Part shown: piece by piece, positions 45,511-54,767 of the stretch
Layout of the letters: every line of letters starts with the position of its first letter
Numbering within the stretch: the first letter of the stretch is position 1
Source: Raineya sp.
Lineage (GTDB): Bacteria > Bacteroidota > Bacteroidia > Cytophagales > Thermonemataceae
DNA: 64,000 nucleotides
NCBI GenBank assembly: GCA_025454915.1
Contig: JALONN010000005.1
Coordinates: 124,001-188,000, forward strand
Direction of reading: 5' to 3'
Made by a program: the position numbers and the translations under genes
The notes under the pieces: model-generated
Seen by the model: only the letters and a program-made list of their open reading frames with translations
The model's database searches: none
Told to the model about the DNA's origin: nothing

Positions 45511-46794
45511 TTACCTAAATAACATCCCATTCATACGAGGGTTTACCACAGAGTTGTTGATAGAACCAAATGTATAACTTACTCCAAAATAAGCATAATA
45601 ACTAAAATTGGTAGGTAAAATAGCTCCTTGCAAAAGTACAGCATTTCTATCAATAGAACCTTTAGGCAGATATAAATCTTGGTCTTTGATATAAGAGGCT
45701 CCAGACCACATATAAAAATTAAATCCTTCAAAAACTCGCCAGTTTACATTCAAATACCCATCAAATCGGTAAAGGTCTTTTTCTGTATAAAATTGATGTC
45801 CACCTACGCCAGCCTCAATGGTTCCCCAAGGTTGTGTAAGTGTGAGTATTCCATCTAATCTGTAAAATGGCTCAAATTCAACTTCATTATCTCTCTCATT
45901 GATTCTTTTCAAATTCATGCCCCAAGCTCCTGTTTGAGCTATCCAACGAAATTGCTTTTGAGTATTTTTAGAGGTTGGAAAAATATTGTACTCAAGGGCA
46001 GGAGCCAATGAACTTCCAAAATTAATATTATTTCTAATAGATGACCAATTTTGGTAATATCCACCCCAAGACCAATGCTCATTGATGGTTTTGACTAAAA
46101 TACCACTTGCCGAATGGCTTTCATTACGAACAGTTACCTTTGTGCTTGTAAAATTACCCAAAGAGTCTTGTTCAGGAAATATAAACTCAGACTTGTTGGT
46201 ATTATAATTCAAATTAAACTGAAGTTTTAGGTCAGGTTTTATCCGATTGATATTGATAAAACTATTTTGGCTAAAATTCTTTGAATTGCTTTCTGCTGTC
46301 AAAGACCCATTTAACCCCAGTGTAAAGACCCAAAACTTCCAAGGGTCTTTTTTAATAACAGCATCTTCCGTTTTTCTTTTGGGCAAGTCAATAGTAATTT
46401 GCTCCAAAAAATCTGATGATTTAATATAAGGTACAAGTCCGATTTTAAGATTAGAAACCAACTTCTTTCGAATCATATCATCTGAGTCGGCTTGTTTTGT
46501 AGAAAATTTAAGGGTATCTGTTTGAGATTTTAACTTGCCCTGCCCAATAAAATTGAGGGTGTAATTTGCTCCACCAGCTCCATTCTCTTGTCTGATAATG
46601 AGTATCTGTACATCTGCCTGAAACCTATCTCTCACAAAATCAAAAAATGAAAGTTCAGTTCTTACATAATCCTCATAGCACCCCCATGAAGAACAGTTGA
46701 TAAATAGTTTAGGACGATTTAGACTATCCTGACCATAAGCATTTTGAAAACAAAAAAAAGTGCATAGTGCAATAATACCCAGTAAATTTTTCAT
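45511..46794 (-). CDS. Exported beta-barrel protein of unknown function
   Basis: A 427-aa protein with a signal peptide ending AYGQ. The first 130 mature residues hold a soluble domain with conserved Cys residues and the stretch GCYEDYVRTELSFFDFVRDR, seen in Bacteroidota hypothetical proteins as I remember them; it may bind or sense something. Residues about 155-427 are alternating strands with Trp/Tyr girdles and a final FR, as in outer-membrane beta-barrels. I know no function. Its stop sits at a shared terminator and the gene appears monocistronic. Confidence 0.65.
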   Translation of the reverse strand: MKNLLGIIALCTFFCFQNAYGQDSLNRPKLFINCSSWGCYEDYVRTELSFFDFVRDRFQADVQILIIRQENGAGGANYTLNFIGQGKLKSQTDTLKFSTKQADSDDMIRKKLVSNLKIGLVPYIKSSDFLEQITIDLPKRKTEDAVIKKDPWKFWVFTLGLNGSLTAESNSKNFSQNSFININRIKPDLKLQFNLNYNTNKSEFIFPEQDSLGNFTSTKVTVRNESHSASGILVKTINEHWSWGGYYQNWSSIRNNINFGSSLAPALEYNIFPTSKNTQKQFRWIAQTGAWGMNLKRINERDNEVEFEPFYRLDGILTLTQPWGTIEAGVGGHQFYTEKDLYRFDGYLNVNWRVFEGFNFYMWSGASYIKDQDLYLPKGSIDRNAVLLQGAILPTNFSYYAYFGVSYTFGSINNSVVNPRMNGMLFR

Positions 46795-46840
46795 AAATAA
46801 AAGTTAAAGAAAAGATGTAAAACAAAATATATTTTAACTC

Positions 46841-46893
46841 AAAAATACTTTTAAAGCACTTATCAAGAATGTACTACCTAAAAATACTTTTAA
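46841..46893. repeat. 14-bp direct repeat upstream of the barrel gene
   Basis: AAAAATACTTTTAA occurs at 46841-46854 and again at 46880-46893. The first copy overlaps a minus-strand TATTTTTG box (46847-46840), so the pair could be regulator sites for the gene starting at 46794. Confidence 0.4.
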
Positions 46894-46926
46894 GAAAACG
46901 AGATTTTGATACTGAATATTATTGAG

Positions 46927-46977
46927 CCTTTTCATAGTTTTATTGTTTTTTTAAGGACAATAGCATTTATGAAAAGG
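46927..46977. other. Nested inverted repeat downstream of rlmN
   Basis: CCTTTTCATA (46927-46936) pairs with TATGAAAAGG (46968-46977), with an inner pair TATTGT/ACAATA (46941-46946 with 46957-46962). It lies 13 nt beyond the rlmN stop and may end that transcript, although no T run follows on the minus strand. Confidence 0.4.
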
Positions 46978-46989
46978 TTGCATGAAAAT

Positions 46990-48027
46990 TTAATTATTTT
47001 TACCTGCTAACTGCCCACAGGCTGCATCAATGTCTTTTCCTCTACTTCTACGAACTTTTACAGTGACTCCCTTATCTCTGAGGTAATTGGCAAACTTATC
47101 TAATTTTTCCAAATCAGTATTGATATAATCGGCTTCTTCTATGGGGTTGTATTCGATAATATTTACTTTGGAAGGAACATGTTTTGTAAAACGATATAAC
47201 TCTTCAGCATCTTCCAAGCCATCATTAAAATCTTTGAAAACAATGTATTCGTATGTTAAGGGATTCTTGGTTTTCGCATAATAATATTTCAAAGCATCTC
47301 TTAAAACAGATAATTTATTGGAGTCGTTAATAGACATAATCTGACTGCGTTTTTCATCGTTAGCAGCATGCAACGAAAGAGCCAAATTGCATTTAAAGCC
47401 ATCATCAGCCAGTTTCATAATCATTTTGGCAACACCAGCTGTCGAAACAGTGATGCGTTTGTATGACATTCCCAATCCCTCTGGAGAAGTAATTTTTTCG
47501 ATAGCCTTCAGTACATTGGCATAATTGAGAAGAGGCTCACCCATTCCCATAAAAACAATATTAGAAAGAGGTATTTGATAATGGTTTTGTGCTTGTTCTG
47601 CAATGGCTACTACCTGTTCGTATATTTCGTAGGGTTCAAGATTGCGTTCACGCTTCATATAACCAGTGGCACAAAATTTACAATCCAACGAACAACCTAC
47701 CTGAGAAGAAATACAGGCTGTCATGCGTTTTTCTGTGGGAATCAGAACGCCTTCTACCAAACGACTGTCAAAGAGTTTAAAAGATGATTTGATTGTTCTA
47801 TCAGAGCTCACCTGTTTGGTATGAACTGCAATTTTATGAATAGCGAAGTGTTCAGCAAGCAAACTCCTGAACTGATTGGGTAGGTTCGTCATTTCATCAA
47901 AACTTTGAACTTGCTTTTGCCACAACCATTCATAAATTTGCTTGGCTCTAAAAGTAGGCTGGTTATTTTCTTTCAGAAAATCCTGTAATGCTTCTAAACT
48001 AAGCCCTCTGATATCTTTTTTTTGCAT
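46990..48027 (-). CDS. rlmN: 23S rRNA (adenine2503-C2)-methyltransferase
   Basis: Radical-SAM enzyme that methylates A2503 of 23S rRNA and A37 of some tRNAs, improving translational fidelity. The iron-sulfur motif CxxxCxxC appears as GCSLDCKFCATG; the methyl-carrying Cys is in DAACGQLAGK near the C-terminus, and a second conserved Cys lies in TACISSQVGC. 345 aa is normal. Single gene with its own promoter. Confidence 0.97.
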   Translation of the reverse strand: MQKKDIRGLSLEALQDFLKENNQPTFRAKQIYEWLWQKQVQSFDEMTNLPNQFRSLLAEHFAIHKIAVHTKQVSSDRTIKSSFKLFDSRLVEGVLIPTEKRMTACISSQVGCSLDCKFCATGYMKRERNLEPYEIYEQVVAIAEQAQNHYQIPLSNIVFMGMGEPLLNYANVLKAIEKITSPEGLGMSYKRITVSTAGVAKMIMKLADDGFKCNLALSLHAANDEKRSQIMSINDSNKLSVLRDALKYYYAKTKNPLTYEYIVFKDFNDGLEDAEELYRFTKHVPSKVNIIEYNPIEEADYINTDLEKLDKFANYLRDKGVTVKVRRSRGKDIDAACGQLAGKNN

Positions 48028-48061
48028 TGTGTTTTGGAAAAATAACTAGGAAAAATAATGG

Positions 48062-48089
48062 CAAAGATAGGCTTTTTATTCAATACCAA
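48062..48089 (-). promoter_or_regulatory. Likely promoter of rlmN
   Basis: On the minus strand TTG (48089-48087), a 17-nt spacer and TATCTTTG (48069-48062) match the consensus. The box is 34 nt upstream of the ATG. Confidence 0.5.
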
Positions 48090-48162
48090 ATCAAATAATA
48101 TTTATATAATTGCGTTTTATATTCGAAATTACAGGCTTTTACAAAAATATTATAAAAAAGTG

Positions 48163-48193
48163 TTGTAACATTAAAAGTTATAACATATATTTG
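48163..48193 (+). promoter_or_regulatory. Bacteroidota-type promoter of the first YceI gene
   Basis: TTG at 48163-48165, exactly 20 nt, and TATATTTG at 48186-48193: a full consensus match. Transcription would start near 48200, 30 nt before the ATG. Confidence 0.7.
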
Positions 48194-48229
48194 CAATATC
48201 AAAATCTAATATAAAAACACAAAAAGTTT

Positions 48230-48940
48230 ATGAAAAGTTTAAAGACTCTTTCTATTTTATTGGCTGGTGCTATGGCTGTTGCAAGCTGTGAACAAGCTCC
48301 TAAAAGCGATGATGCAAAAACTACTGATGCAAAAGCAGTAGATACTACTAAAAAATCTGATGCTCAAGAACTTAAACTAGACTTGGCTGCAAGTTCAGTT
48401 ACTTGGGTAGGTACAAAACCTACAGGAAAACATAATGGAACATTCAATTTGAAAGAAGGTTCTATTTCTGTAAAAGAAAATCAAATAGCTGCGGGTAAAT
48501 TTGTAATTGATATAGCATCTTTGAAAGTATTGGATATTCCTGAAAAAGAAGAAGGTAACGCAAAATTAGCTGGACACTTAAAAGGAGCTGATTTCTTTGA
48601 TGCAGAAAAATTCCCTACAGCTACTTTCGAAGTGACATCAGTAGAAGCTTACAAAGCAGATACTACGAAGAAAGTAGATGAAAAAGATAAAGAATATGTA
48701 CTTGCAAATCCTACACACACCATTACTGGTAACTTGGAACTGAAAGGTGTGAAAAAATCTGTTTCTTTCCCTGCTGTGGTAAATGTTGCAAATGGTAAAG
48801 TAGATGCAGAAGCTAAATTCAACATCAATCGTAAAGATTGGGGTATGGATTATGGAACTGATGAAGCTAAATTAAAAGATAAATTTATCAGACCAACTGT
48901 ACATGTAGGCTTCAAAATTTCAGCGGCAGCAGCTCAGTAA
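48230..48940 (+). CDS. YceI-family lipoprotein
   Basis: A 236-aa lipoprotein (lipobox AVASCEQ) with a Lys/Asp/Thr-rich linker to about residue 50, then a YceI lipocalin-like beta-barrel that binds isoprenoid or fatty-amide ligands in other bacteria. Motifs: SSVTWVGTKPTGKHNGTF, GADFFDAEKFPTATFEVTSV, and FNINRKDWGMDY. It lies directly ahead of a second, soluble YceI gene, with a terminator between; they may represent periplasmic and cytoplasmic forms of one binding activity. Confidence 0.9.
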   Translation: MKSLKTLSILLAGAMAVASCEQAPKSDDAKTTDAKAVDTTKKSDAQELKLDLAASSVTWVGTKPTGKHNGTFNLKEGSISVKENQIAAGKFVIDIASLKVLDIPEKEEGNAKLAGHLKGADFFDAEKFPTATFEVTSVEAYKADTTKKVDEKDKEYVLANPTHTITGNLELKGVKKSVSFPAVVNVANGKVDAEAKFNINRKDWGMDYGTDEAKLKDKFIRPTVHVGFKISAAAAQ

Positions 48941-48957
48941 TCAAATATAACATACAA

Positions 48958-48987
48958 AACTGTCAAGGCAAAACCTTGGCAGTTTTT
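48958..48987 (+). terminator. Terminator after the first YceI gene
   Basis: AACTGTCAAGG (48958-48968) and CCTTGGCAGTT (48974-48984) form an 11-bp stem with one wobble pair, followed by TTTT. Confidence 0.8.
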
Positions 48988-49012
48988 GTATATATAAAAA
49001 AACAACCAGTTT

Positions 49013-49546
49013 ATGAACGATTTTATTTGGAAAGTAGATCAACAACATGCCAGTATAGAATTTGCTGTCAGCCACATGGTAATTGCAGAGGTAATAGGTT
49101 TGATGAAAAACTTTGATATTACAATACGAACTACTAAAGCGGATTTTTCGGATGCCAAAATAGAAGTAAAAGTAGATGCAAATTCGATTTTTACCAATGT
49201 CGAAGCTAGAGACAAACATTTGATGTCTGAGGATTTTCTAGATGCAGAAAATTTTCCTGAAATCAGATTTATTAGCAATAATTTTCATAAAATTGCAGAA
49301 AAAAAGTTCGAAATGCAGGGAAGGCTCACTATCAAAGACATTACACTGACCACAACTGTAGAAGTAGAACACACAGGAATTCAAAAAGACCCTTGGGGGC
49401 ATATAAAGGCAGGTTTTAAAGCAAAAGTAAGTATTCGCAGAACAGCTTTTGGACTTACATGGAATACAATTTTAGATAATGGTGCTTGGCTTGTAGGGAA
49501 TGATATTAAAATTTCGTTTCAGGGAGAGTTCATCAGAGAAAATTAA
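49013..49546 (+). CDS. YceI-family protein without signal peptide
   Basis: A 177-aa YceI protein lacking any signal sequence, thus probably cytoplasmic. Motifs: [36 protein letters not shown], and [12 protein letters not shown]. It shares the barrel signature with the lipoprotein upstream but is not closely similar. The MarR regulator starts 19 nt after its stop, so the two are likely co-transcribed. The ligand is unknown. Confidence 0.9.
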   Translation: MNDFIWKVDQQHASIEFAVSHMVIAEVIGLMKNFDITIRTTKADFSDAKIEVKVDANSIFTNVEARDKHLMSEDFLDAENFPEIRFISNNFHKIAEKKFEMQGRLTIKDITLTTTVEVEHTGIQKDPWGHIKAGFKAKVSIRRTAFGLTWNTILDNGAWLVGNDIKISFQGEFIREN

Positions 49547-49565
49547 TAAAACAAAAAGCAAAAAA

Positions 49566-50021
49566 ATGAAAACTATTGAAGAAGCTATCAAAAGCCGTTT
49601 CAGGAATGATAGGCATAAGGCAATCGTAAATTTGCTATATACAGCTAAATTTATGGAAAGTAAAATAGAGTGTTTTATCAAAAAGCATGACTTAACACAT
49701 CAACAATTTAATATTTTACGTATTGTGAGAGGGGCACATGGAAAGCCTGTTTCTTTAAAATATATTAAGGAACGTATGCTTGACAAAATGCCTGATGCAT
49801 CCAGAATTGTAGATAAACTCTATAACAAAGAACTTCTAAAACGAGTGGAATGCCCTGAAGACAGACGTAGCGTAGATATAACTATTACCCAAAAAGGCTT
49901 AGATTTATTGGCTGATATAGATAAATATGCCTCAGAAATGGATGCAATGTTGAGTATCTTAGATGAAAAACAACTAAAAACATTAAATAACCTTTTGGAT
50001 ACTCTCAGGGCAGAGGAATAA
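49566..50021 (+). CDS. MarR-family transcriptional regulator
   Basis: A 151-aa winged-helix repressor. The helix-turn-helix is in LKYIKERMLDKMPDASRIVD and the wing in VECPEDRRSVDITITQKG, with the DxRS motif typical of MarR. In several Bacteroidota, YceI and MarR genes are paired; here it probably controls the YceI gene just upstream. ATG 49566 is preferred; the frame is open upstream inside the YceI gene (to 49500). The end overlaps the converging membrane-protein gene by 17 nt. Confidence 0.88.
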   Translation: MKTIEEAIKSRFRNDRHKAIVNLLYTAKFMESKIECFIKKHDLTHQQFNILRIVRGAHGKPVSLKYIKERMLDKMPDASRIVDKLYNKELLKRVECPEDRRSVDITITQKGLDLLADIDKYASEMDAMLSILDEKQLKTLNNLLDTLRAEE

Positions 50022-51492
50022 GTAGGAGTTGATACTTTTCTTTTCGCATATTTTGTTGTAATTCCAGACTTTTCTGAAAAGAAATGCCTGTATATTCAGA
50101 ATTTTCTAAAAATAATGATGGAGCTAAAATGCTTTTCTCAGGATACTTTAAAATAGCTTCTTTTTGTTTGAGTACATAAAGGCTCTTATGACCTGCTGTT
50201 TCACAAAAAGCATCATAAAGTAAATATTTCTTTCCTGTAAACTGATTAAATTTAATGGTATCAGAAATATCTCGTAAAATCTCTAATCTTACAGATTTAT
50301 CTAAATAAGGATAAATACCAGCTCCTAATGTTGTAAATACTACTTTCGCTTTTTCATTTTTCAAATATTGAGCAACTTTTGGGTAAGAGGTTTCCTTGTA
50401 AAAATACAAATTTGTGAAAACTCTGTATATCTGAAGAGTGGAAGAAATCCAAAATAAACCTACTAAAATTCTTTTTTTCAATAAAGAAAAGTAGACTTTT
50501 TCCTGAAAATTTTCTATAAAAATAAACAACCAAATGTAAATAAGAGGCAATACAAAAATAAGTCCTCGTGGAGCTTTGGGCAAAAAACACATGATTACAA
50601 AAACTCCAATAAAAACAATCATCAAAAACTTTTCTATAATAGAAAAAGATATTAGTCTCCATAAAAATAACCTGCCTATAAAAACGATAACTATTAGAAA
50701 ATTTTCAAAATATAAAAAATAAGAAAAGTAATATCCAAACTCATAAGATGTAGGATTAGGATTACCAGACACCAAAAAAATACTATATAAAGTAGCTGGA
50801 TACTGATACCAAGCAAGCCCTAAAATACTCCCCAGAATCATCAAAAAAATAATAGGAATAATAAAGCCTATTGATGTATAACAAATAACTTTGAAAAATA
50901 AAGTTTTATTTAAACGAATATCATTTTTTATAGTCCAAAGAGCAAGTGTCATAAAAGGCAAAACAACAATAAATTTGTAGTTGATAAGTAAAGTGATACC
51001 ACACCAAATCCCTATAAAAAAGGCATTTTTGGAGGTTTTATAAGAGTGATTCTTTAAGAATATATATACTTGAGACCATAAAATTCCACTACTTAAAAGG
51101 CTTAAACTTTCAATAGAAAAATAATGACTACTTGTAAAAATAAATGATGAAAAAGCCAAGAAAATGGCTCCATACCAAAACGTATTTTTTAATAATTTTA
51201 TACAGTAATAAATAGAAAAAATATTTAATAAAATATTGATAATGAACAAAGTATTTATATTTTTAAAAAAGAAATAAAAAGGGAAATAAAAAAGATAAAA
51301 GATGGGAGACCCATGGTGAAAAAAATTATGCCAATCTCCATTATGAAACTCTTCTAAAATCTGAAAATTATGAATTGAATCATAGTCTAAAAGTTTTAGA
51401 GAATCTAAAAGATACAAATGTAGAAGTAATAAAATAACTAAAAAAGCAGAAAAAATAACAACGTTTTTTTGTTTGAAATAAAAATTGGGCAT
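50005..51492 (-). CDS. GT-C-like integral membrane glycosyltransferase
   Basis: A 495-aa protein with ten to eleven membrane helices over residues 1-350 and a soluble C-terminal part. An acidic residue pair in the first periplasmic loop (LDYDSIHNF) and the overall plan match GT-C enzymes of the mannosyl/arabinosyl (GT39/GT87-like) type that use polyprenyl-linked sugars; no clear family motif lets me name the substrate. ATG 51492 is used; the codon at 51501 in the same frame is TTG. No hairpin separates it from the overlapping MarR gene. Confidence 0.6.
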   Translation of the reverse strand: MPNFYFKQKNVVIFSAFLVILLLLHLYLLDSLKLLDYDSIHNFQILEEFHNGDWHNFFHHGSPIFYLFYFPFYFFFKNINTLFIINILLNIFSIYYCIKLLKNTFWYGAIFLAFSSFIFTSSHYFSIESLSLLSSGILWSQVYIFLKNHSYKTSKNAFFIGIWCGITLLINYKFIVVLPFMTLALWTIKNDIRLNKTLFFKVICYTSIGFIIPIIFLMILGSILGLAWYQYPATLYSIFLVSGNPNPTSYEFGYYFSYFLYFENFLIVIVFIGRLFLWRLISFSIIEKFLMIVFIGVFVIMCFLPKAPRGLIFVLPLIYIWLFIFIENFQEKVYFSLLKKRILVGLFWISSTLQIYRVFTNLYFYKETSYPKVAQYLKNEKAKVVFTTLGAGIYPYLDKSVRLEILRDISDTIKFNQFTGKKYLLYDAFCETAGHKSLYVLKQKEAILKYPEKSILAPSLFLENSEYTGISFQKSLELQQNMRKEKYQLLLIPLP

Positions 51493-51572
51493 AAAAACCA
51501 AAAATTAGTCTTGTAATTTCGGAATATTTTTTCTACTTTTCTAAAAAAATGCGAGCTTAGGGAAATAACACT

Positions 51573-54500
51573 ATGAAAAAATTTCTTCTCAAACTACTAA
51601 ACATTGAAAAAAGTGAATATACGCAAGTAATGACACTTTTATCCTTAGGTTTCTTAATAGGTGTATTTTTGGCAACATATAGTGTTGCAACTACTACACT
51701 TTTTCTAAAAGAGTGGGATGAAGATAAATATCTGCCTATTGTAACTATTGCAACAGGTTTAGTAGGAATTATTACAACGTATATCTTTTCTTATTTACAA
51801 AATAAAATTTCTTACGCAACACTCTCTATTACAACACTAATTATCGTAGTAGCTCTTGTAGGAGGTTTGAGAGGAGGTTTTGCAGTCATAGATGACCCTG
51901 CAATAAAAAAGCAACTAGTTTTTGGAGGTCTGGTAATGCTTGCACCCTTTGAGGCACTGGTTAGCTTGGTTTTCTGGGGAACAATTGCTCGTATGTTTAC
52001 ACTCAAACAACAAAGACGTATTGTAGGTGGTGTGGATATTGGAAAAGGCTTGGCTGCTTTAGCTACATTCTTTGCTATCCCCATTTTTTCAGAATTAGTG
52101 CCTGCTACTGAAGACCTTACAGATATTACTTTTGTTGTTGGTATTCTTATTTTAATCGTTTATTTCGCTTTAGTATTAATATCACCTCTTATTAGTTTTG
52201 GGAAACGTCAAATTATAGAAGGACAAACAGGGCGTTTTGGTATTAGAAAAATGTTTAAAAATCAATACATCGTATTGATGGCATTCTTCCTAGTGTTGGC
52301 AACCATCTCTCATAAGTTTGTGGATTATACCTTCCTGAATGCCACAGGTCAACAGTATCCTGATGAAAAAGACCTACAAAACTTCATTGCAGTATTTGAA
52401 GGGGTTGTAATCTTTTTTATGCTTGCAATTCAAATTTTTGCTGTGGATAAAATTATAGAAATGTATGGTACAAGAGTAGCCTTGTTGATTAATCCAATAG
52501 TTTTGGGCGGGCTTACTACCGTAGCAATCCTTGTAGGGGTGTTTTCTGGTTTTAAACCTACAGCTGATGGAGGAGGAGGCTTTGTGTTATTCTTCTTATC
52601 AATTGCCTTGGGTAAGCTTTTTTCTGCATCTCTTAAAGAATCAATGGATGATGCTGCTTTCAAGCAATATTATTTCCCTATTGATTCTCGTGTTCGTTTG
52701 GATGTAATTAGCCGTATGGATGGCATTGTGAAAGTAGGAGCTGGACTTATTGCAGGTCTTCTGCTACTTGGCATACAATATACAGGGTTCACAAACTTGT
52801 TATTATTCTCTATCATCTTGATACCCATAGTATTAGGCTGGGCATTCAACACTAATAAAATGTATATAGGGTATAAAGATACACTCAAACAAACCTTGGT
52901 TGAGTCTAAAAATAAAATATCACAAAGTGCTTTTACAGAGCAATCTTTAGATAAGATGCTTCGCAAAGAAGCTTATTCAGCACACGAAGACAGAACAATA
53001 TTTGCTTTGAAATTACTTGAAAAATTAGAACCCAGCATTTATGAAGAAGAGCTGATCAGAATTGCAAGTAACACAGAAGGGAATGCACAAATATACGCTT
53101 TAAAGCAAATAGATAAACTAATGATTACTTCTGATGGTCTTATTTCTCCTGAACAACAAAATCAAGTAGGTAGTGATTTATATAAACTTGTGAAGTCTAA
53201 AAACACACAGGATAGATTGTTGGCTGTCAAAAGATTTCCTCATTTAGCAAATGAACAAAATGAGTTTCTTTTAATGGAGTTGTTGAGAGATATAGATATG
53301 CGTGTACGTTTATATGCTGTTCACGCTTGCCGAAAAATCAGAAAACCTGAAACTTGGTCAATACTTATCGATTTACTCAACTCGCCAGTATATGCCAATG
53401 CTGCTGCTGCTGCTCTGATTCAGGCTGGAGATACAGCATTACCAAGTTTAGAGTCAGCGTTTCATAAATCGGGGCAACATGAAGAAGTAATGAGACGTAT
53501 TGCTGAAATTTATGGAAGAATAGGAACCGAAAAATCGTTAGAATTACTTTGGAATAAGATAAATTTCCCTGATACAGAAATTGTTGAACAGGTTTTGTAT
53601 GCATTTAGCTACAATAATATTCGTGTACCTGCTGAAAGAGCAACATTAATCAATCATATCATTGAGGTAGAAATTGGAGATGCGGCTTGGGATATGGCTG
53701 CTTTACTGGAAATTAGTAAAGATAGACATACATTTTATCTTCGAAAATCTTTGGAAGATGAAATAGATTATAATTTTGAAGGTATCTTTACTTTGCTTTC
53801 ATTGGTGTATGATCCTCAATCTGTGCAACTTGTAAAACAAAATCTAGAGAGTGAATCTGCAGAAGCCCACGTATTTGCTATTGAGCTGCTTAATGTCTTT
53901 TTGGCTGATGAATTAAAACCCAAATTATTCCCATTACTAGAAGACTTATCTCCAGAAGAAAAAATAGAAAGATTACAGGAGTTTTTCCCTCGTGAGCGTT
54001 TTAATTCTGTGGAGGTACTTAAACATCTTATCAGTAGAGACTATTCTTATACAAATCGTTGGACAAGAGCTTGTGCTATTTATGCATTAGGATTTGAAGA
54101 AAATTTGAACTCTTATGATGAGTTAGTGGCAAATTTGTTTCATCCTGACCCTTTGCTACATGAAACTTCTGCATGGGCTATCTACAAACATAAGCCTGAA
54201 ATCTATGAAAAAATGCAGGAAAGGTTACCTATTGAAAATGTAAAAAATATAGAGGTAGTAATAGACAAAACTTTTAATACAAAAAAAGATTTTTTAATGC
54301 CTCTGAGAATTGAAAAAACAATGTTTTTAAAGGATATTGATTTTATGCAAAATGTACCTTCTGATATTGTTTCGGAAATAGTAGAATTGATTGAAGAAAA
54401 ACATTACTCACAAACTACAACAATCATTCAAGAAGGACAAGATAGCAACCAAATACCGATTTGTATTGTTGCACAAGGCAGGGTAGATTCTATAAAAAAT

Positions 54501-54725
54501 GGAATAGTAGTGGATGCTTACAATACTAGAGAAATATTTGGGCATTTATATTTAGGAGATGAAGATTATATGACTCAAACACTGATTGCACAAGAAGGAA
54601 CAACTGTTTATGAAATAGATAAAGATTTGTTTTATGCAATGGTACAAAAGAATCATGAGTTTGCACGAGCATTTATAGATGCTGTTGCTCAAGACCTTAC
54701 GCCAGCATCCATAAAAAACAAATAA
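51573..54725 (+). CDS. ADP/ATP-carrier-like transporter fused to HEAT repeats and a cyclic-nucleotide-type domain
   Basis: A 1050-aa three-part protein. Residues 1-445 hold about twelve membrane helices in the pattern of the Npt1/Npt2 (Tlc) nucleotide transporter family, known from chlamydiae and rickettsiae; versions in free-living bacteria are fused to other domains and their substrate is untested. Residues about 480-880 form HEAT-like repeats (LLMELLRDIDMRVRLYAVHA, YANAAAAALIQAGD). Residues about 917-1040 are a cyclic-nucleotide-binding fold, but the phosphate cassette is degenerate (REIFGHLYLGDED), so nucleotide binding is doubtful. It opens a six-gene plus-strand set with a TIR-like protein and an STAND NTPase, which argues for a sensing or signalling role rather than plain uptake. 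Confidence 0.85.
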   Translation: MKKFLLKLLNIEKSEYTQVMTLLSLGFLIGVFLATYSVATTTLFLKEWDEDKYLPIVTIATGLVGIITTYIFSYLQNKISYATLSITTLIIVVALVGGLRGGFAVIDDPAIKKQLVFGGLVMLAPFEALVSLVFWGTIARMFTLKQQRRIVGGVDIGKGLAALATFFAIPIFSELVPATEDLTDITFVVGILILIVYFALVLISPLISFGKRQIIEGQTGRFGIRKMFKNQYIVLMAFFLVLATISHKFVDYTFLNATGQQYPDEKDLQNFIAVFEGVVIFFMLAIQIFAVDKIIEMYGTRVALLINPIVLGGLTTVAILVGVFSGFKPTADGGGGFVLFFLSIALGKLFSASLKESMDDAAFKQYYFPIDSRVRLDVISRMDGIVKVGAGLIAGLLLLGIQYTGFTNLLLFSIILIPIVLGWAFNTNKMYIGYKDTLKQTLVESKNKISQSAFTEQSLDKMLRKEAYSAHEDRTIFALKLLEKLEPSIYEEELIRIASNTEGNAQIYALKQIDKLMITSDGLISPEQQNQVGSDLYKLVKSKNTQDRLLAVKRFPHLANEQNEFLLMELLRDIDMRVRLYAVHACRKIRKPETWSILIDLLNSPVYANAAAAALIQAGDTALPSLESAFHKSGQHEEVMRRIAEIYGRIGTEKSLELLWNKINFPDTEIVEQVLYAFSYNNIRVPAERATLINHIIEVEIGDAAWDMAALLEISKDRHTFYLRKSLEDEIDYNFEGIFTLLSLVYDPQSVQLVKQNLESESAEAHVFAIELLNVFLADELKPKLFPLLEDLSPEEKIERLQEFFPRERFNSVEVLKHLISRDYSYTNRWTRACAIYALGFEENLNSYDELVANLFHPDPLLHETSAWAIYKHKPEIYEKMQERLPIENVKNIEVVIDKTFNTKKDFLMPLRIEKTMFLKDIDFMQNVPSDIVSEIVELIEEKHYSQTTTIIQEGQDSNQIPICIVAQGRVDSIKNGIVVDAYNTREIFGHLYLGDEDYMTQTLIAQEGTTVYEIDKDLFYAMVQKNHEFARAFIDAVAQDLTPASIKNK

Positions 54726-54767
54726 TCAAACTCAAATTTTATTTTTGATATTACTAAAATATAATAT

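Noticed and set aside
51573..54725. Carrier domain as evidence of an intracellular ATP-importing parasite
   Set aside because: The genome has many surface, wall and biosynthetic genes (pabB, murE, adhesins), and fused carrier homologs occur in free-living bacteria.
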